Assembly (NCBI GenBank): GCA_011009095.1 | Contig: VTPC01004760.1 | Location: forward strand, 1-64,000 | Direction of reading: 5' to 3' | Origin: Ignelater luminosus | Taxonomy: Eukaryota > Arthropoda > Insecta > Coleoptera > Elateridae | Length of the DNA: 64,000 nt | In this document: piece by piece, positions 35,501-48,546 of the stretch | Layout: each line of letters begins with the position of its first letter | Position numbering within the stretch: the first letter of the stretch is position 1 | Program-made: the position numbers and the translations under genes | The notes under the pieces: generated by a model | What the model saw: the letters and a program-made list of their open reading frames with translations, nothing else | Told to the model about the DNA's origin: nothing | The model's database searches: none

Positions 35501-35617
35501 CTTGATTTTTACACTATGTATCTAGTTTGACTATGATCTCTTTTCTTTCCGAAACTGTTCCTTTTCAGAGACGAATCTTCAATAAGTTATGCAAAGTTGT
35601 CTCCTTTTATAAAGGTA
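32550..35617. other. No recognised gene
   Basis: AT-rich intergenic or intronic sequence up to the first gap. Apart from the direct repeat at 34581-34779, nothing is supported. Confidence 0.4.
34581..34779 (+). repeat. Diverged direct repeat, two copies 144 bp apart
   Basis: 34581-34633 and 34725-34779 share GAC, AGCTRACCTGATYCGTRGTAG and ATAYGAAAGT in the same order. This suggests an old tandem duplication of a unit of about 144 bp. Confidence 0.5.
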
Positions 35618-36017
35618 NNNNNNNNNNNNNNNNNNNNNNNNNNNNNNNNNNNNNNNNNNNNNNNNNNNNNNNNNNNNNNNNNNNNNNNNNNNNNNNNNNN
35701 NNNNNNNNNNNNNNNNNNNNNNNNNNNNNNNNNNNNNNNNNNNNNNNNNNNNNNNNNNNNNNNNNNNNNNNNNNNNNNNNNNNNNNNNNNNNNNNNNNNN
35801 NNNNNNNNNNNNNNNNNNNNNNNNNNNNNNNNNNNNNNNNNNNNNNNNNNNNNNNNNNNNNNNNNNNNNNNNNNNNNNNNNNNNNNNNNNNNNNNNNNNN
35901 NNNNNNNNNNNNNNNNNNNNNNNNNNNNNNNNNNNNNNNNNNNNNNNNNNNNNNNNNNNNNNNNNNNNNNNNNNNNNNNNNNNNNNNNNNNNNNNNNNNN
36001 NNNNNNNNNNNNNNNNN
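35618..36017. other. Assembly gap (400 N)
   Basis: A run of exactly 400 N. Open frames spanning it are artefacts. Confidence 0.99.
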
Positions 36018-39000
36018 GTTCCTTTGTTTTTATGACCTGCTTGCTTTATTTGTCGTTTATTTATTGTTTTAATATTAAAAACAAAAAAAACGCAATTACG
36101 GCCGTCACTTTGAAACTAATTGTCATGTGCAATGCTTGGTTGAATGGAAAAATTCTAACGTAAGAAGGTTTTTGTGATGGTCTTATTCTCCTCCGGTGGT
36201 TTTGTCTAAATGTACCGCCAGTTGTGACGGCATCCGGCAGTAGGCCATGTTAGCTTTCAAATACCTTCCTGAACACAGAGTCGGTAGCGTGCAAGCCATC
36301 TTAGGTTGATCACACATTATCAACATTATACCACCAACTTTTTCGCTGGTACATCCGCCAACCAACTAACAACAAACATCGACAATAAGTCAATTAATTA
36401 ATCTGCTAAGTATTGATTGATTAATTATTGGTCAATAGCAAAGTATCGATGTCATCAACCATCACCATTATCGCCAACAGGGACGCTATAGTGGCTCTTT
36501 AGATTTTAACTAAACTTTACTAACTATTTTTGAAAATATCCTTAAGGGTCTTTGTCACGCAGCCTTGCTGTAGAGGTTTGAGATTTGAGTCAATCATAAT
36601 AGTACTTTTTGGCTAACAGTTTTCCACTTTTCAGGAAACAGTTTTATACCTCAAGCTAGGCTACAAAAAGACGATAGTTTATGATAGGATTGATGGTAAT
36701 TGTGCGAGTAAGAAAATTAGAGGAACTTGTCTTGGTACACCATTCAATTGAGCATTTATCTAGAACCGTTAAAGAGATTGGATTTGACTTCGAATTCTTG
36801 TAAGACTATCGACAACGAAAAGCAGATAAACAGAGTGCAATGTTATCAACTTAATATTAAAACAGCTGGGCAGATTTATCTACGATACAAGGCAAGAAAA
36901 TTCTGTAGCAGTAAAAATTGAATAGAACTATTTTATAGAATAAATCTCTCCACGAGATATACCAAAAACTAACAAAGATGCTTCACTAGCTAGCACTAGA
37001 TGAGAAGATATGTGAATTAAGAATAATTTTGACTGGAAACAGAAGATACAAATTGGGATAGATACTGAAGAAGAGATAAATTGTGAGAAAAAAGTAGTAA
37101 GAAGTGATGACTGTTTCCATTAAATTAGATTTCTTGTCAACATTATTGCCTTAATTTGACAAAATTGGCATCAATAAAATCAAAAAATACGGCTGTTGTA
37201 TCTTGTGAGTATACTATTAGATTAGAGACTGCGTAGATTTTGATTAAATCAGATTCAGAACCTTCTAGAAAATGTCACAAGATCAGAATTTGAAGTTAAT
37301 GAAATTCAGAATATTACAATATGTATGTTAGTTTAGACAAAATTACCCAATAACGAAAGCATTAAAGCGTGAAGGTAAACCCAAATAAATTTACTTAACC
37401 TTTAGATTTGAATACAGATTTTCAGTGTCGTTTAAGTATAATTGGAAAACTAGCTAGTAAGAGAGCAAAATATTTTTCTCTGTTCCAAAAGAATAAGTAA
37501 AAATAATAACGGTCTATTATATAATTTTATGGTTAAATTTAAAAAACGACCGGAAATGCAACTTGTTAGAAGAAACGATATTATTTCCCGGTTGTAATTT
37601 ACCGAACTACTGACCGCGCACATTTTCTCAAAAAAAAGGCCCCAATAAATAAAAAATGCCCACGATAAAGCGCTCCTAAATGCGGGTGGTAGTGAAACAG
37701 ACAGGAAATAGATAAAAACTAAATTGATAGATAGAAGGAGATAGAGACTTTTGGCAGGGGCACAATGAGCGAGATGGCAAAAGATTTATGGACGTGCCAA
37801 CACATGATGATCGACCTAGGTATTAATTCGCACTGGGCTCTGGTCGTTTCGAGGGTTTTTATGCCTCATCTCAAATTGACTCCATTTTCAAGCAAAGCAC
37901 GACATTCTATCACTACGTAACCTTTTTTGATTAATATACCAACTTTTATTATTGGTTTTTTCGTTTCTCTTCCCTCTTAGACTTACAACGGAAAAAAGTT
38001 GAACGTTTATGAGATATTTTCAAGAGTTTAATTAGCGAAAGAACAAATATATTCTTAGCGATGTATACTTAATCGCAGTTTGTAACATAAATATCTGTAT
38101 TTCACCTCGGGCTCTAAATATGTTTATCTACCATTATTATTAGAGTTATACGATAAGAAAGGGCGTCTGTTGACGGCCGGGGAAAGTTGGCTGTGGATGG
38201 AGAGCATCTCGAGAATCTATGAATTCTTCTAAACTTCCTTCTTAAGAGAGCGAGTGCTCTCGAGGGTTTTGGGTTAGCAATCGTTCTTACCCTTAAAGCG
38301 TAATATTCATCCATCCTTTACTAACAGCACGAAAAGAAATGATGAGGACTATAACGGGAATTCCTTTTGTCGAATGTTTTTATGAGGAATAGGCGTATTT
38401 ATTCTCGGCTCCAACTCAACTGTTTACACGATTCTTGATAAAATTGAACGTTTGTTTTGTTAGCTGAAATTACGTGTAACGTAAATGTTCTCCCTCCACT
38501 TGAAAACCTTTTTATCAATTTTACATTAAATTTATTTATGTTACAATATCGATAGGTAGACAGAAAGATCCGATCAAGAATTCTAATTGGTGTAACGGTT
38601 GAACACATCCACATATGTATGTACACCGATGTATACATAACGTACCAGATACACATTTCTCAACAGCAGACTGCGGTCATAATGCAATCCAAAACGTGTA
38701 TTCCAGTGCGGTAGGAGATTAAATTCGCATAAATAGAGGTACTGATTTGAAATAACTAGATTACGTCCTCGATATTATAGGGTAACCATCAGATATACAC
38801 AGTTCAACGAACATGGACCCTAAATTTTCGTGAAAATACGGGATTAAAATTAATGTTGTTTGGATTAGAAGTTTTTAACATCGATCGAATTTTCAGGACA
38901 AACACGAAAATTTACCAAAACGCTTTCACACATACAGAAATAGAAACAACATTCTGAATAAACTGCTAAACTCGAGATAAGTCTATTGAAGTGTTACTGT

Positions 39001-42000
39001 TGAGAGGACTCCGCCAGTCTCTGAAGAGAGATCTCCTCGGAGAAAATCCCTCTAGTCCCCTGAGGCGTAAAATCATTGGTAAACCTCTAGTTTTGAATGG
39101 TTTTCGTCTTGGATAAAGTTGTTTAAGAATTGGAAGCGAAGTACATTTTGTGTTTCTCCTTTGGAAATGATGAAATACCAAAAGTTTTAATTAACTTATT
39201 GGTAGCTATGAATGCTTAAACTCTTTCAAAAAAATGAAAAAAAATAATTTGGAACTTTTGAGTTTTATTTTATTTTTATTTTACTTAGTTAAAAACTTAT
39301 AGGATTACTTATTTTTATACTGACAATAAATAAATTAAATTAAATTAAATCCATTTCAAGGAAGGTCAAGTCTTACAGCTGCATTGAGTTGACATGAATT
39401 GATCCCATCCTATTTTCCTCAAGTTTTTATTAATAACTGATTTTCAAATTCGTTCAATCAAAAAAAAAAGTTTGTATCCCATCTTGTTGTAGGTCTTTGT
39501 TCCTGGCTTTCTATTGTAGCAAGCAAAACTGCACCCATTTGGTTTGTTAGACTTACATCCACCTGGACTACTACAAAATTCCTCCTTCAAACGACAACCA
39601 CACTTTTCTCAGTTTTTATCTGATTAAATTGGCTAACAGCCAAGCACCGTCTAAGTTTAAAGAATGAATGAAAAGACTTGAGGGAATATTTGTAAGAAAT
39701 GCCAAAAGCTGAACTTTAGACTGTAAAACTTACAAACACTGTAAAAAAACAGTTAAGCCATAACTATTCTCAAAGACACTTAAGCAAGCCAAAACAGATT
39801 TATTGACTTTTAGAGTAACACACTCGTGAAATAAGGCAAAGCCATAAATATACAAAGCATAGGCAACTACTTAGAGAAACACTGACGATTCTATGGAGTT
39901 TTGCCTGGTACCAAATGCCAAATTTTCTTCTTTCTACAGTACTGTTTACTGTTGACGTTGACAACACTTAAGGTTCTGCATTGTTGCAAGTAGAGTATTG
40001 ACAGAAATCTTGCAACAGTTGGTCGAATTAATTAGAAGCAGCCAATAAAGTCAAAGGCTGAAATAGAGATGAGAGTCTAATACTGTACGTCCACGCGTAC
40101 CTCATCCATAAAAGCAATCTCTGTGGACAAAAATAATTCTGTGGGGGTCTAATAGAAGATTCTAGACGCTCTATGCTCAAACCTTTTAATTTTAAAAATG
40201 ATTGATTTGGGCTTCATCAAAAAACTACAATTGTATTCCGCGTTACGTTAATAGAATTTAAAAGAACAAATAGAGGACAGGTTGCATATGCTATTGACTT
40301 ACTAGTTGCAGCTAGAACTCGGCACCATAAAGGTTGTCTCACGGATCTTTCCCGTGGCGTTGGAATAAAGCAGCAAAATTCAGAACCAAAAGACCACCAA
40401 ATGCTGGAGAAGAAACTTTTCAAAAATTGTGTTTTAAGATTAGTGACGAAGATGAATGCCAATATCCTTTAGTCTTCAAACTGCATATTTAGATTTCTTG
40501 GCGTGAATGCGATTACTCTAGAATTCAATTGTAAGGGAACTGCCAAGACGACATAGCAGCACCATCGAGAGCGAACTGTTGAGGCTGCTGCGGCTATCAG
40601 CGGCAATGAATTGCTGAAGCGCTCATAGCTTGCATACCACAGTGTTTTCTGTTACTTACTCTTTTGTAAACTGGAGTTTTCTACACTGTTACAGACAGTA
40701 GATATACAAATAAAACGTCGAAGACAAACAGCATTTTGCAAAACAGAGTGTAACACAGGTACCTGTATTAAATTCACAAGGCATTTCTCTATAATCTAGA
40801 TTTTAATAAAATTTTGATCAAAATAATTTGTTATTGCTTCTTTTACAGATGCTAAAATTGAGATGAAATTTTGATTTTTGTGCAATTCGTAATGATATTT
40901 TACTTTAAAGTTAATTATATTTTCAGTAATGAAAAAACGCGTCTTAAAAAATTTACCACCTTTTGGTGATTTGGGCCTTTTCATTTGTCAAATCTAAAAA
41001 CGTAAATTCAAAATGTTTGGGAACTTTTCACATTTCGATAAGGGCACACATTTTTAGTTTTAGTTGAAGTTTTTCTAGCGTTTTGCACATTTTTCCCTAA
41101 TGAGAAACGTTTTTTAAGTGAAATCCAGTAACTGTTTACAAAATCAGATCAAAACTTGACGAAATGATTCATAACGAACTCAGAGCCCAACAAAGCTAAA
41201 CATAATCGAACCATAATTGACTGAGTAGAAATGAGTCAAACCAGACTTGTCAGATTGACAGATTATCAAAGTAGAAGTTTTAGTCGCGACGGACTGTCCT
41301 CGCTCACGTTTTCGTAATTCACCTTAATGGTTTAGATAAATATTAGAACATTTCACGAATTGAATTACCTTTTCTGTTATCTCTACCTTCACTTTCACAA
41401 AACTTTCCGTTTGTGACTATAGAGTGACTCGGTGTGGCTGGCTTCTGAAAGGGGAACAACAAAACAGAATGACAACCTTTTACTATTTTTTTTTCTAATC
41501 ACAAACCAAATGAAATGCCAGTACAGTCGAACGTTTTTGAATTTCTTGTGTCGTGTACAGTAGGTACCTTGAGATTTTTTGGCTACATAAAATTGCTTTT
41601 GCTGAGAGGTGAGTAATGGTTGAAATGAACCTGAAAAAGTTTTAGTCATGGAATGTGCTAGTATACCTACAAGGAGTAACTTTAAACTAACCCTGAACAG
41701 CGCATTGATCTAAGAGATGATTTTTCCAAGTAATAACTTCTTTCTAGATTTCAAGATCTACAACCAGTTAATGGGGAAGTGAGAAGATATGGTGCGAGTT
41801 GCAGCTGGAATCTTTAATTTCTTCTCTGGCTTTCTGCGAAGACAGTCTGTGAGAGAGTTGTTGAATTTCAAATCTGCAGAATTCTTAATATCTCGAGTCC
41901 TTTGTTCAAGAAGTAAAAGCAATCTAGACGCAATGGGCTACCTAAGTATCTAGTCCACTGTGCTTGAACGGATTTGAAGCAGTTGAAGCAAGAGTCTATG

Positions 42001-45000
42001 AAAAAGTAAATAAATGTCTTGTAAACGTAGAGCAAAGACAGAAAAAAGCCTTGGTTTTGCGTGACTGACTTAAAAGATCTTTTGAGGGCAATCTGTATGT
42101 AATTCGCCGTAGGTAAGAAGACAAGCGGTTGCTTGAGAATTTAGAATGGACGTAGAATGCATTGATAGAGCAAGTGTAAAGGTGAAAGTACATCCTGCAC
42201 GATATGGTAAATCAATCATCACCTTTGGAATACCATGCCAAAAAATTTTGTTTTTCACGTCTAATAAGGATTTGCAAAAGAGAGTAAACAGACACTGACT
42301 TAAACAAAAAGAAAAAACGCAATAACCATGATACGTAACTACATCTAAAATAAGTTTTACACAAACGCTTATTTTATCACCATGATTTTGTCATAGTTGA
42401 ATGTCAACGGTAGCTATCTTAGGCTATTAGAGATACGAACTGCCTTTAGTGTCAGTTTTAAGTTTCAGGGTTTTTTCTTGTTTTATCGATCTCTCGCAAT
42501 ATTAGCAAAGCCCAACAATAAAATCCAACTGGCTTTTTCATATTTCAGGATGAAGGCTAATTGTTATAACACAACATCTATGATTGGCTAGACATTCTAC
42601 CTGTATCTCTGAAAAGCTCAAAGAAAGCTAGCCTCAAAGTAAGGTTACGAACCGGATAGACTTAAAATCCTCACTTACTACTATAGGAGTTACAATACAG
42701 TTTTACAGATTAAGCAAGTTGAGGATCACTCTAGACACCAAGTCAGTAAAGAACAGCATAAGAAAGAAAACTGAAAAAGAAATTTGCCGACAGCGAAAGA
42801 ATACAAGATTAAGATTTAAAGATCAGGACTTATTATATAAAAGGAGGATGAATGGTTTTCAACTTTCTAACCTTAATAACATGATTTGAGTTTAACTAGA
42901 ACGATGTTTGGGATAACACTTGCTCGAGATATTCATCAGGACTTTATCGGAACTACTCAGTGTTATTGTAGGCATCAATTTATGAATTGAACTTGCTCTG
43001 GCTTGGATCAGAGCATTTGGTTAAAATAATTATGATCAGTAAAAAGCATAACAGGGACTAAAGTAAAAGCATAATAGTCCAACAAAAAGTTTTTGTAAAG
43101 CTCTAATTTCTCTGAGTTGTTGGGTTTTCTGTTATTGAACCAATTACTTTGGATATACCAAACCAATATAAAAACAAATCCTTAACTGTACCTTTCAGTC
43201 CTACCAAACTCAAACAATAGATTTGTTAAGGCATTATTTTATACCATGACACCTTAAAATCTCATAAAACAATGTTTGGCTGGAGAAAAGATCAAAATGA
43301 CTTATTGCCTATATAATGGTCTTAATGATTTGTTGCCAAACTTTTAAGTATTCTTTGTCCTCATGCATCATCTGCGCAAAAAAATTTTTAGTTTGAAGAG
43401 AGATGGTAAACTATCTGCAGTCGGCTTCAAAAAAAAACTGAGAGGAGTTTTTTTGCGAATGTGCCACGTAAAAATGCTCGTTACTTACAAACAGTAAAAT
43501 GGAAGAATTGATAAGTACCATCTAGACCTAGAATAAACGAAAAGGGGCAGAACTAAATTAATTACTCCTGCAATTTATAAATGTTGAAGATCAGTGAGTC
43601 CCGAGTTTGCTCAATTCAAATCGATTTATTTTTCTCAACGACAGTTGCCAATGTACTAATATAAACACAGACATTATTTTGCTATATTTATCTTTTTGGT
43701 TTTAACGGGAAAATAATTTGTAAATGCCGATAAAAGATATATTATGAACAGAATCACGTTTTCGGGAGATAAAATTAGCGTCCATTAAAATTGATATTAA
43801 TAGGTCATGTTGAAACAGTTGGCGGGTTGTTTAGCTCAAGATTATTGTTACATCAACAAACCTGAAATGAAACTTATGTAACCATAAAATGTAGTCGTGT
43901 TTCTATTACATGCTTATTTAACTCCTACTAAATCTGTGTCAACAAATCTTCATAAAGAGCACATGTGTCATGTCACAACTCTCATAATTATCTTTCAGCC
44001 ATTAACAAGCTTTAATATCCATCCATGCAATTAAAGCTTTATATTGTAGATGTAGACATGTTGAATACCGAGTATAACCAGAAAGGAAATTTTACGTTTC
44101 AGCTATAGATCAAATTATGAAAATATCTTTCATTATTCTGCTTTACTTTCGAAGAAGAAACGTGTAAGTCTTAACAACCTGTTTTATGTGGCACATATAA
44201 TCCTTTACACTTCCGTTGATTTACAGCAAGGATGGCATAAAACTCGGTCTCCTCTGGGTTAGTTCTGCTCACATATGTAAAATGAACGTTCTCAAGAGGA
44301 TTTACTGGAAACTTTTTGCCCTGTGCGCGCAATATTTACGTTTCCGTAATCAATAAGAAAGACATAAATGAAGCTTTGCGAAGTTTCAAAGAAACGTTGA
44401 ATTTAACCTTTTTAAAAAGGAATAAATTTTCAACAAATTGTGTGTCTCGGTTGGACGTTAAAGTTCAAATGTTCGCATTCAGCGCTCAGCAATATCAGTA
44501 TCATAACCATATCTTTAAGAAATACGTTCGGGGTTACGGTCATCTGCAGTAGCCACCTAACGTTATTCTTATAACGTAGAGTCTCCCTTGTACATATAAA
44601 TCAAACTCCTGTTAAGTCGAGATGCAATTTTATAAGGGAAAAACTTCCATCCAAGTCATGCTAGCAGTAAAGGCGAATTTATTTTATCTAACAGTACAAA
44701 CAAACTTTATAGTCCCTTCTAGAAATTATTTTTAGAAGATTCTTTTGGAAAACCAAGTTAAAAGTTATTTTCAACATTTTTCTTTCTGAAAAAATAAAAA
44801 ACAAGGAAAAATTGGAACCCTTCTATAATTACATTGAAACACATCATCGGCAGTAAAACAAAACGTGATTAAACTTGTTATGTTTTCCTACACAATTCTG
44901 ATTTAGTAAAGGTCCTTTCTATAATTAAATTTTCACTGTACGCTTTTACCATTGTCCAGTAGCAGTAATATCACCTTTTTTCCTTTTCTTTCTTCCGATT

Positions 45001-47523
45001 CGGTATGACCATCACGAGCTGCTGATGGCCTCGGGAGACGCCCCCAGAAAATCCTTTACGGATTTTGGATGACAACGTTTTTACGATCATCTCGGGATCC
45101 GAACGGGCCCTAACATTAACACTCCTGCTCCGGGCTTCCAAAGATTTTTTACCGGTTAAAATCTTACAAAGTATCAAACGTTGACGGTCATCTAGGGATT
45201 TAGCCCCTCCACACTTTACAGTAAATGTGCATTTTATTGGATTCCATATAAAATTTATACCTACGTCAACTCAGCTGAAAATTATTGGTATTTTGGTGAA
45301 AAATCGGAAACCGCAATCGTGTCGCGGTTCGTATAAAAAAAACAAAAAAATATGATACCATTAAAAAGTTTTTACGTATCAAGTTACCATTCGAAGCGTA
45401 TTTTTACGAATATCTTACTCAAGTGATTTTTCAAGATTTTTCAGCAGTAATCGCTATTAGGAATATTTTGTAATATAATATTTTTCAGTTTTTCTTTGTA
45501 TTACTTACACCAGATATATACCGTGTATATCACAAACTAATTTAACATTTTAATTTTTCAAGTTTGTTCTTCGCAGTTTCATTATGCAAAATGTTACAAG
45601 TTTTTTATCTTCGAGATACTGGAAAAATGAAAAGAAGATTTAAATTGGTTTAATCTCATGAGACGTAACTTATCGTGATTTCTTTAGAAAGGAGATTGTT
45701 TTTGTCGGTCTTTATTTATTTTCATAATTTATAATGTCAAAGCAAATACCATCATGGTCTTTGTAAAATGATAATGGAAGCTTTGTGGAAATTTCGCCAA
45801 AACCGATTTTCCATTCTTTTAAAGTCTTGAGAATTCTGTAATTAACTCTATAGCCAATACTGAAGTATATATAATCATTATCTCGCACCTCAGTATTAAC
45901 AAAATTGAAAAAGTTCTTTTTTCTACATTAAAACACCTAGCTGTAGATAAAAAGATACAATAAATTCTACTTTACAGATTGTAACTTCTCTTAGGTAAAC
46001 AATATCTTGTCCTGCATTGGTCACAATATTCCGAGTGATGTCTGAACCTACCTTTATCATTCTAAGACACTTTACTCCTTGCCAGTAACAACAGTAACAA
46101 CTAACTTCGTCATTTTTAATTTTTGGATAAAACAAAAGGTTAATAAATTTTCTTTCAAGATTTATTAATCAATAACTAATTAAAATTATATTACCTGAAA
46201 TCGCTTATCTTAATATTTGTTTACAAGAATTATTCAGTATAGAAAATCCACAAGGATTCAACAAGGATCTAAGATTTGCAATAAGGTTTAGAAATTCAAT
46301 ATTGTGATTCTGAACATAATGCAAAACTGGTTGCACTTTTCTAATGTTCACTATAACGCACAAGATTTGATTTTTTTTGTATACAAGCACCAAGCTCTAG
46401 AAGTTTCTCAAACGAATTTTTATAGTAAAGTCGATTTACAATTCGCGAACATTTCCATAACATTTAGAACTCAAACTTTCCACAGTTTAGTATTATTTTA
46501 CAGTAAACTTTACTTATAATTTACAAAAGAAGTACTTAATTCTGATACACAGATTGCTGTTTGGTTTGCAGCACTAACGGGAAAATCAATAAACAAAAAG
46601 AAACGAAACCTGATTTATCACGACGGTGCTTGACGTGAACAAAATGCAAAACAATCCTAACTGCTGCCTAGAACTAACTCACACAAAGAGAATTAAGGCA
46701 CAATACATAACTTTCGTTGTAGAAATATTGTAACGGAACCAGCATATCCGCAAGACTAAAGCTCAACTATCCGAAGCGACGTCTATATTTTGACGACTAA
46801 CAACACACAGCTCTTGCTTAGCAGACGATTTTCCCCAGCACAAGTTTCACACTACACTTGCGACAAAGCGGTCACATTAAAATGGTACAATACGATTGTG
46901 ACGCCTTTTTTGATTTTACAATAATGAGGGCAATCATCGGTGAATCTGCTTCAAGCTACAACGCGTGTTGATCTTTAACGGAAATTCACACAAACGAGCG
47001 CATTGTATGTGATCAATATAAATTGAAGTGTGCGGCACACATACAAATTCTGATTTGCCGCATATAGACTACTACTATAATTAGACAAAATGGAAACTGT
47101 ATAGACTATAATTTAAATTATTGAAAATGCCAAATAACAACGACTGATAACTGAAGAGTCTTAAAAAAGACTATTTTTATCGATTACTAGGCAGAAATAA
47201 TAAAAATAAAAAATACTGCACAAGATCACGGTGAAAGACCGGTAATAAACAACGCAAAACAGTTGACGACAATAACAGTTCTAATTTAGTTGGAATGGAA
47301 TAAAAATAGAGTCGACAATGAAGAAATATAATTTTGATATAAAATTCTTAAGTAGCCAACTTTAGACGTGTCAGTTCCTTTTGATCACGGTGTATTTGTC
47401 ACGTACATATTTCGCTCACCAAGTGAGCTTCATCAGTAACACTTTTAAACAGTTTAAAAGTGCCACTGAAATGAAAATTGCCTAGTTTGTTGTTAATACT
47501 TATTTTGATAGAATTTGTATATA
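36018..47523. other. No recognised gene; scattered GC-elevated islands
   Basis: The stretch is mostly AT-rich without motif-bearing frames. GC-elevated islands occur at about 36180-36370, 37540-37910, 38150-38300, 45000-45190 and 46740-46920. They have no supportable reading frame and could be regulatory elements, unrecognised exons or old transposon pieces. A short (AAATT)n run lies near 39335-39350. Confidence 0.35.
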
Positions 47524-48546
47524 CAGTGTGTTCATTTCAAAACGATCCATTCTTAATATCTCGTAAACAAATGAAGATATTAAAATAAAAAAAAATACCT
47601 CAATCTATTTATGGAGGAAAACATTAGAATCCATAATTAACCAATCATGGAGGCCTACTAGATCGAAAGCTATAGCCTAAAACGTCTAGTTTTAGCGATG
47701 AGTTTAAATCGCGCTAGCCTATAAACAGAGGTATTTCAATCGTTTTGGTGCTTATTGCGGATATGAAACAGATGAATGTAAACATTTTTAATTAAAGAAC
47801 TTAAATTAAATTGTCAGTAGAAGGTCAAAACAATAGAAAAGAACAAGAGTCCTTTGAAAGAAAAACCTAACCTAACAAATTGCGTTAGCAATTTAGTTTG
47901 CACTATTGAACTCCTAATAGGTGTAGTGGCACTTATGTATTTCTCACTCAGAATTATCACTGAAACAAGCGAGTTGGACACCTTGATTTAAAGTTACTAT
48001 AGAAAACGTTCCATTATAACGATAAGCTAAGCTACTAAGATAAGCAATATTTTTTACGTAAGCTATGGCATCTCGATTGTTTTAATGTCTATTTTAAATG
48101 AACACCAAGTGCAACGTTGCATGTTTTGAACTATTAACGTGAGTTGATACGTTTAGGTATTGTCTTCAAAAATTGTTTATTTTGTGTTGTTTCTTCACTT
48201 TTATTTTTACCTTCTATTGACAGAAATCCAATTAGCAAAACCCACGTCCATCTGTTTTGTATTCGACCCAAGCATTAAAACAAGTGAAGTGCGTTTATTT
48301 ACTTAGTTAACGCAATTTAAACTCTTAACTAAAATGAAACATTTTGTGCTATAACTTTCGATCAAGAAGGTCGATTGGAATTTTGTTTTCACTAAAAGAT
48401 TGTTATTGCTATTTCCCGTCTAACGATTTATTGCAAGTGGTGGAATGCCATTTAAGATCTTGAGGTTATATGTGCAAGAGCAAACATTAGATATCTTCAT
48501 TTGTTTACGAAATATTCAGGGATTTTTATAGGAATTTAATTTGACG
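47524..48546. mobile_element. Long-TIR (foldback) DNA element
   Basis: The left arm (47524 to about 47830) and the right arm (about 48195 to 48546) are inverted copies. A 26-bp block at 47555-47580 matches the reverse complement of 48491-48516 at 25 positions. Further inside, GATCGAAAGYTATAGC, GAGTTTAAATYGCG, AAACAGATG and TGTCARTAGAAGGT pair in order. The left tip CAGTGTGTTC follows TA (47522-47523), suggesting a Tc1/mariner-type target. The right tip is more diverged. The loop of about 365 bp has no coding sequence. Confidence 0.7.

Noticed and set aside
35527..36163. Two open frames of about 180 codons across the first N run
   Set aside because: They exist only because N codons are not read as stops; the real flanks contribute about 20-30 codons each with no motif.
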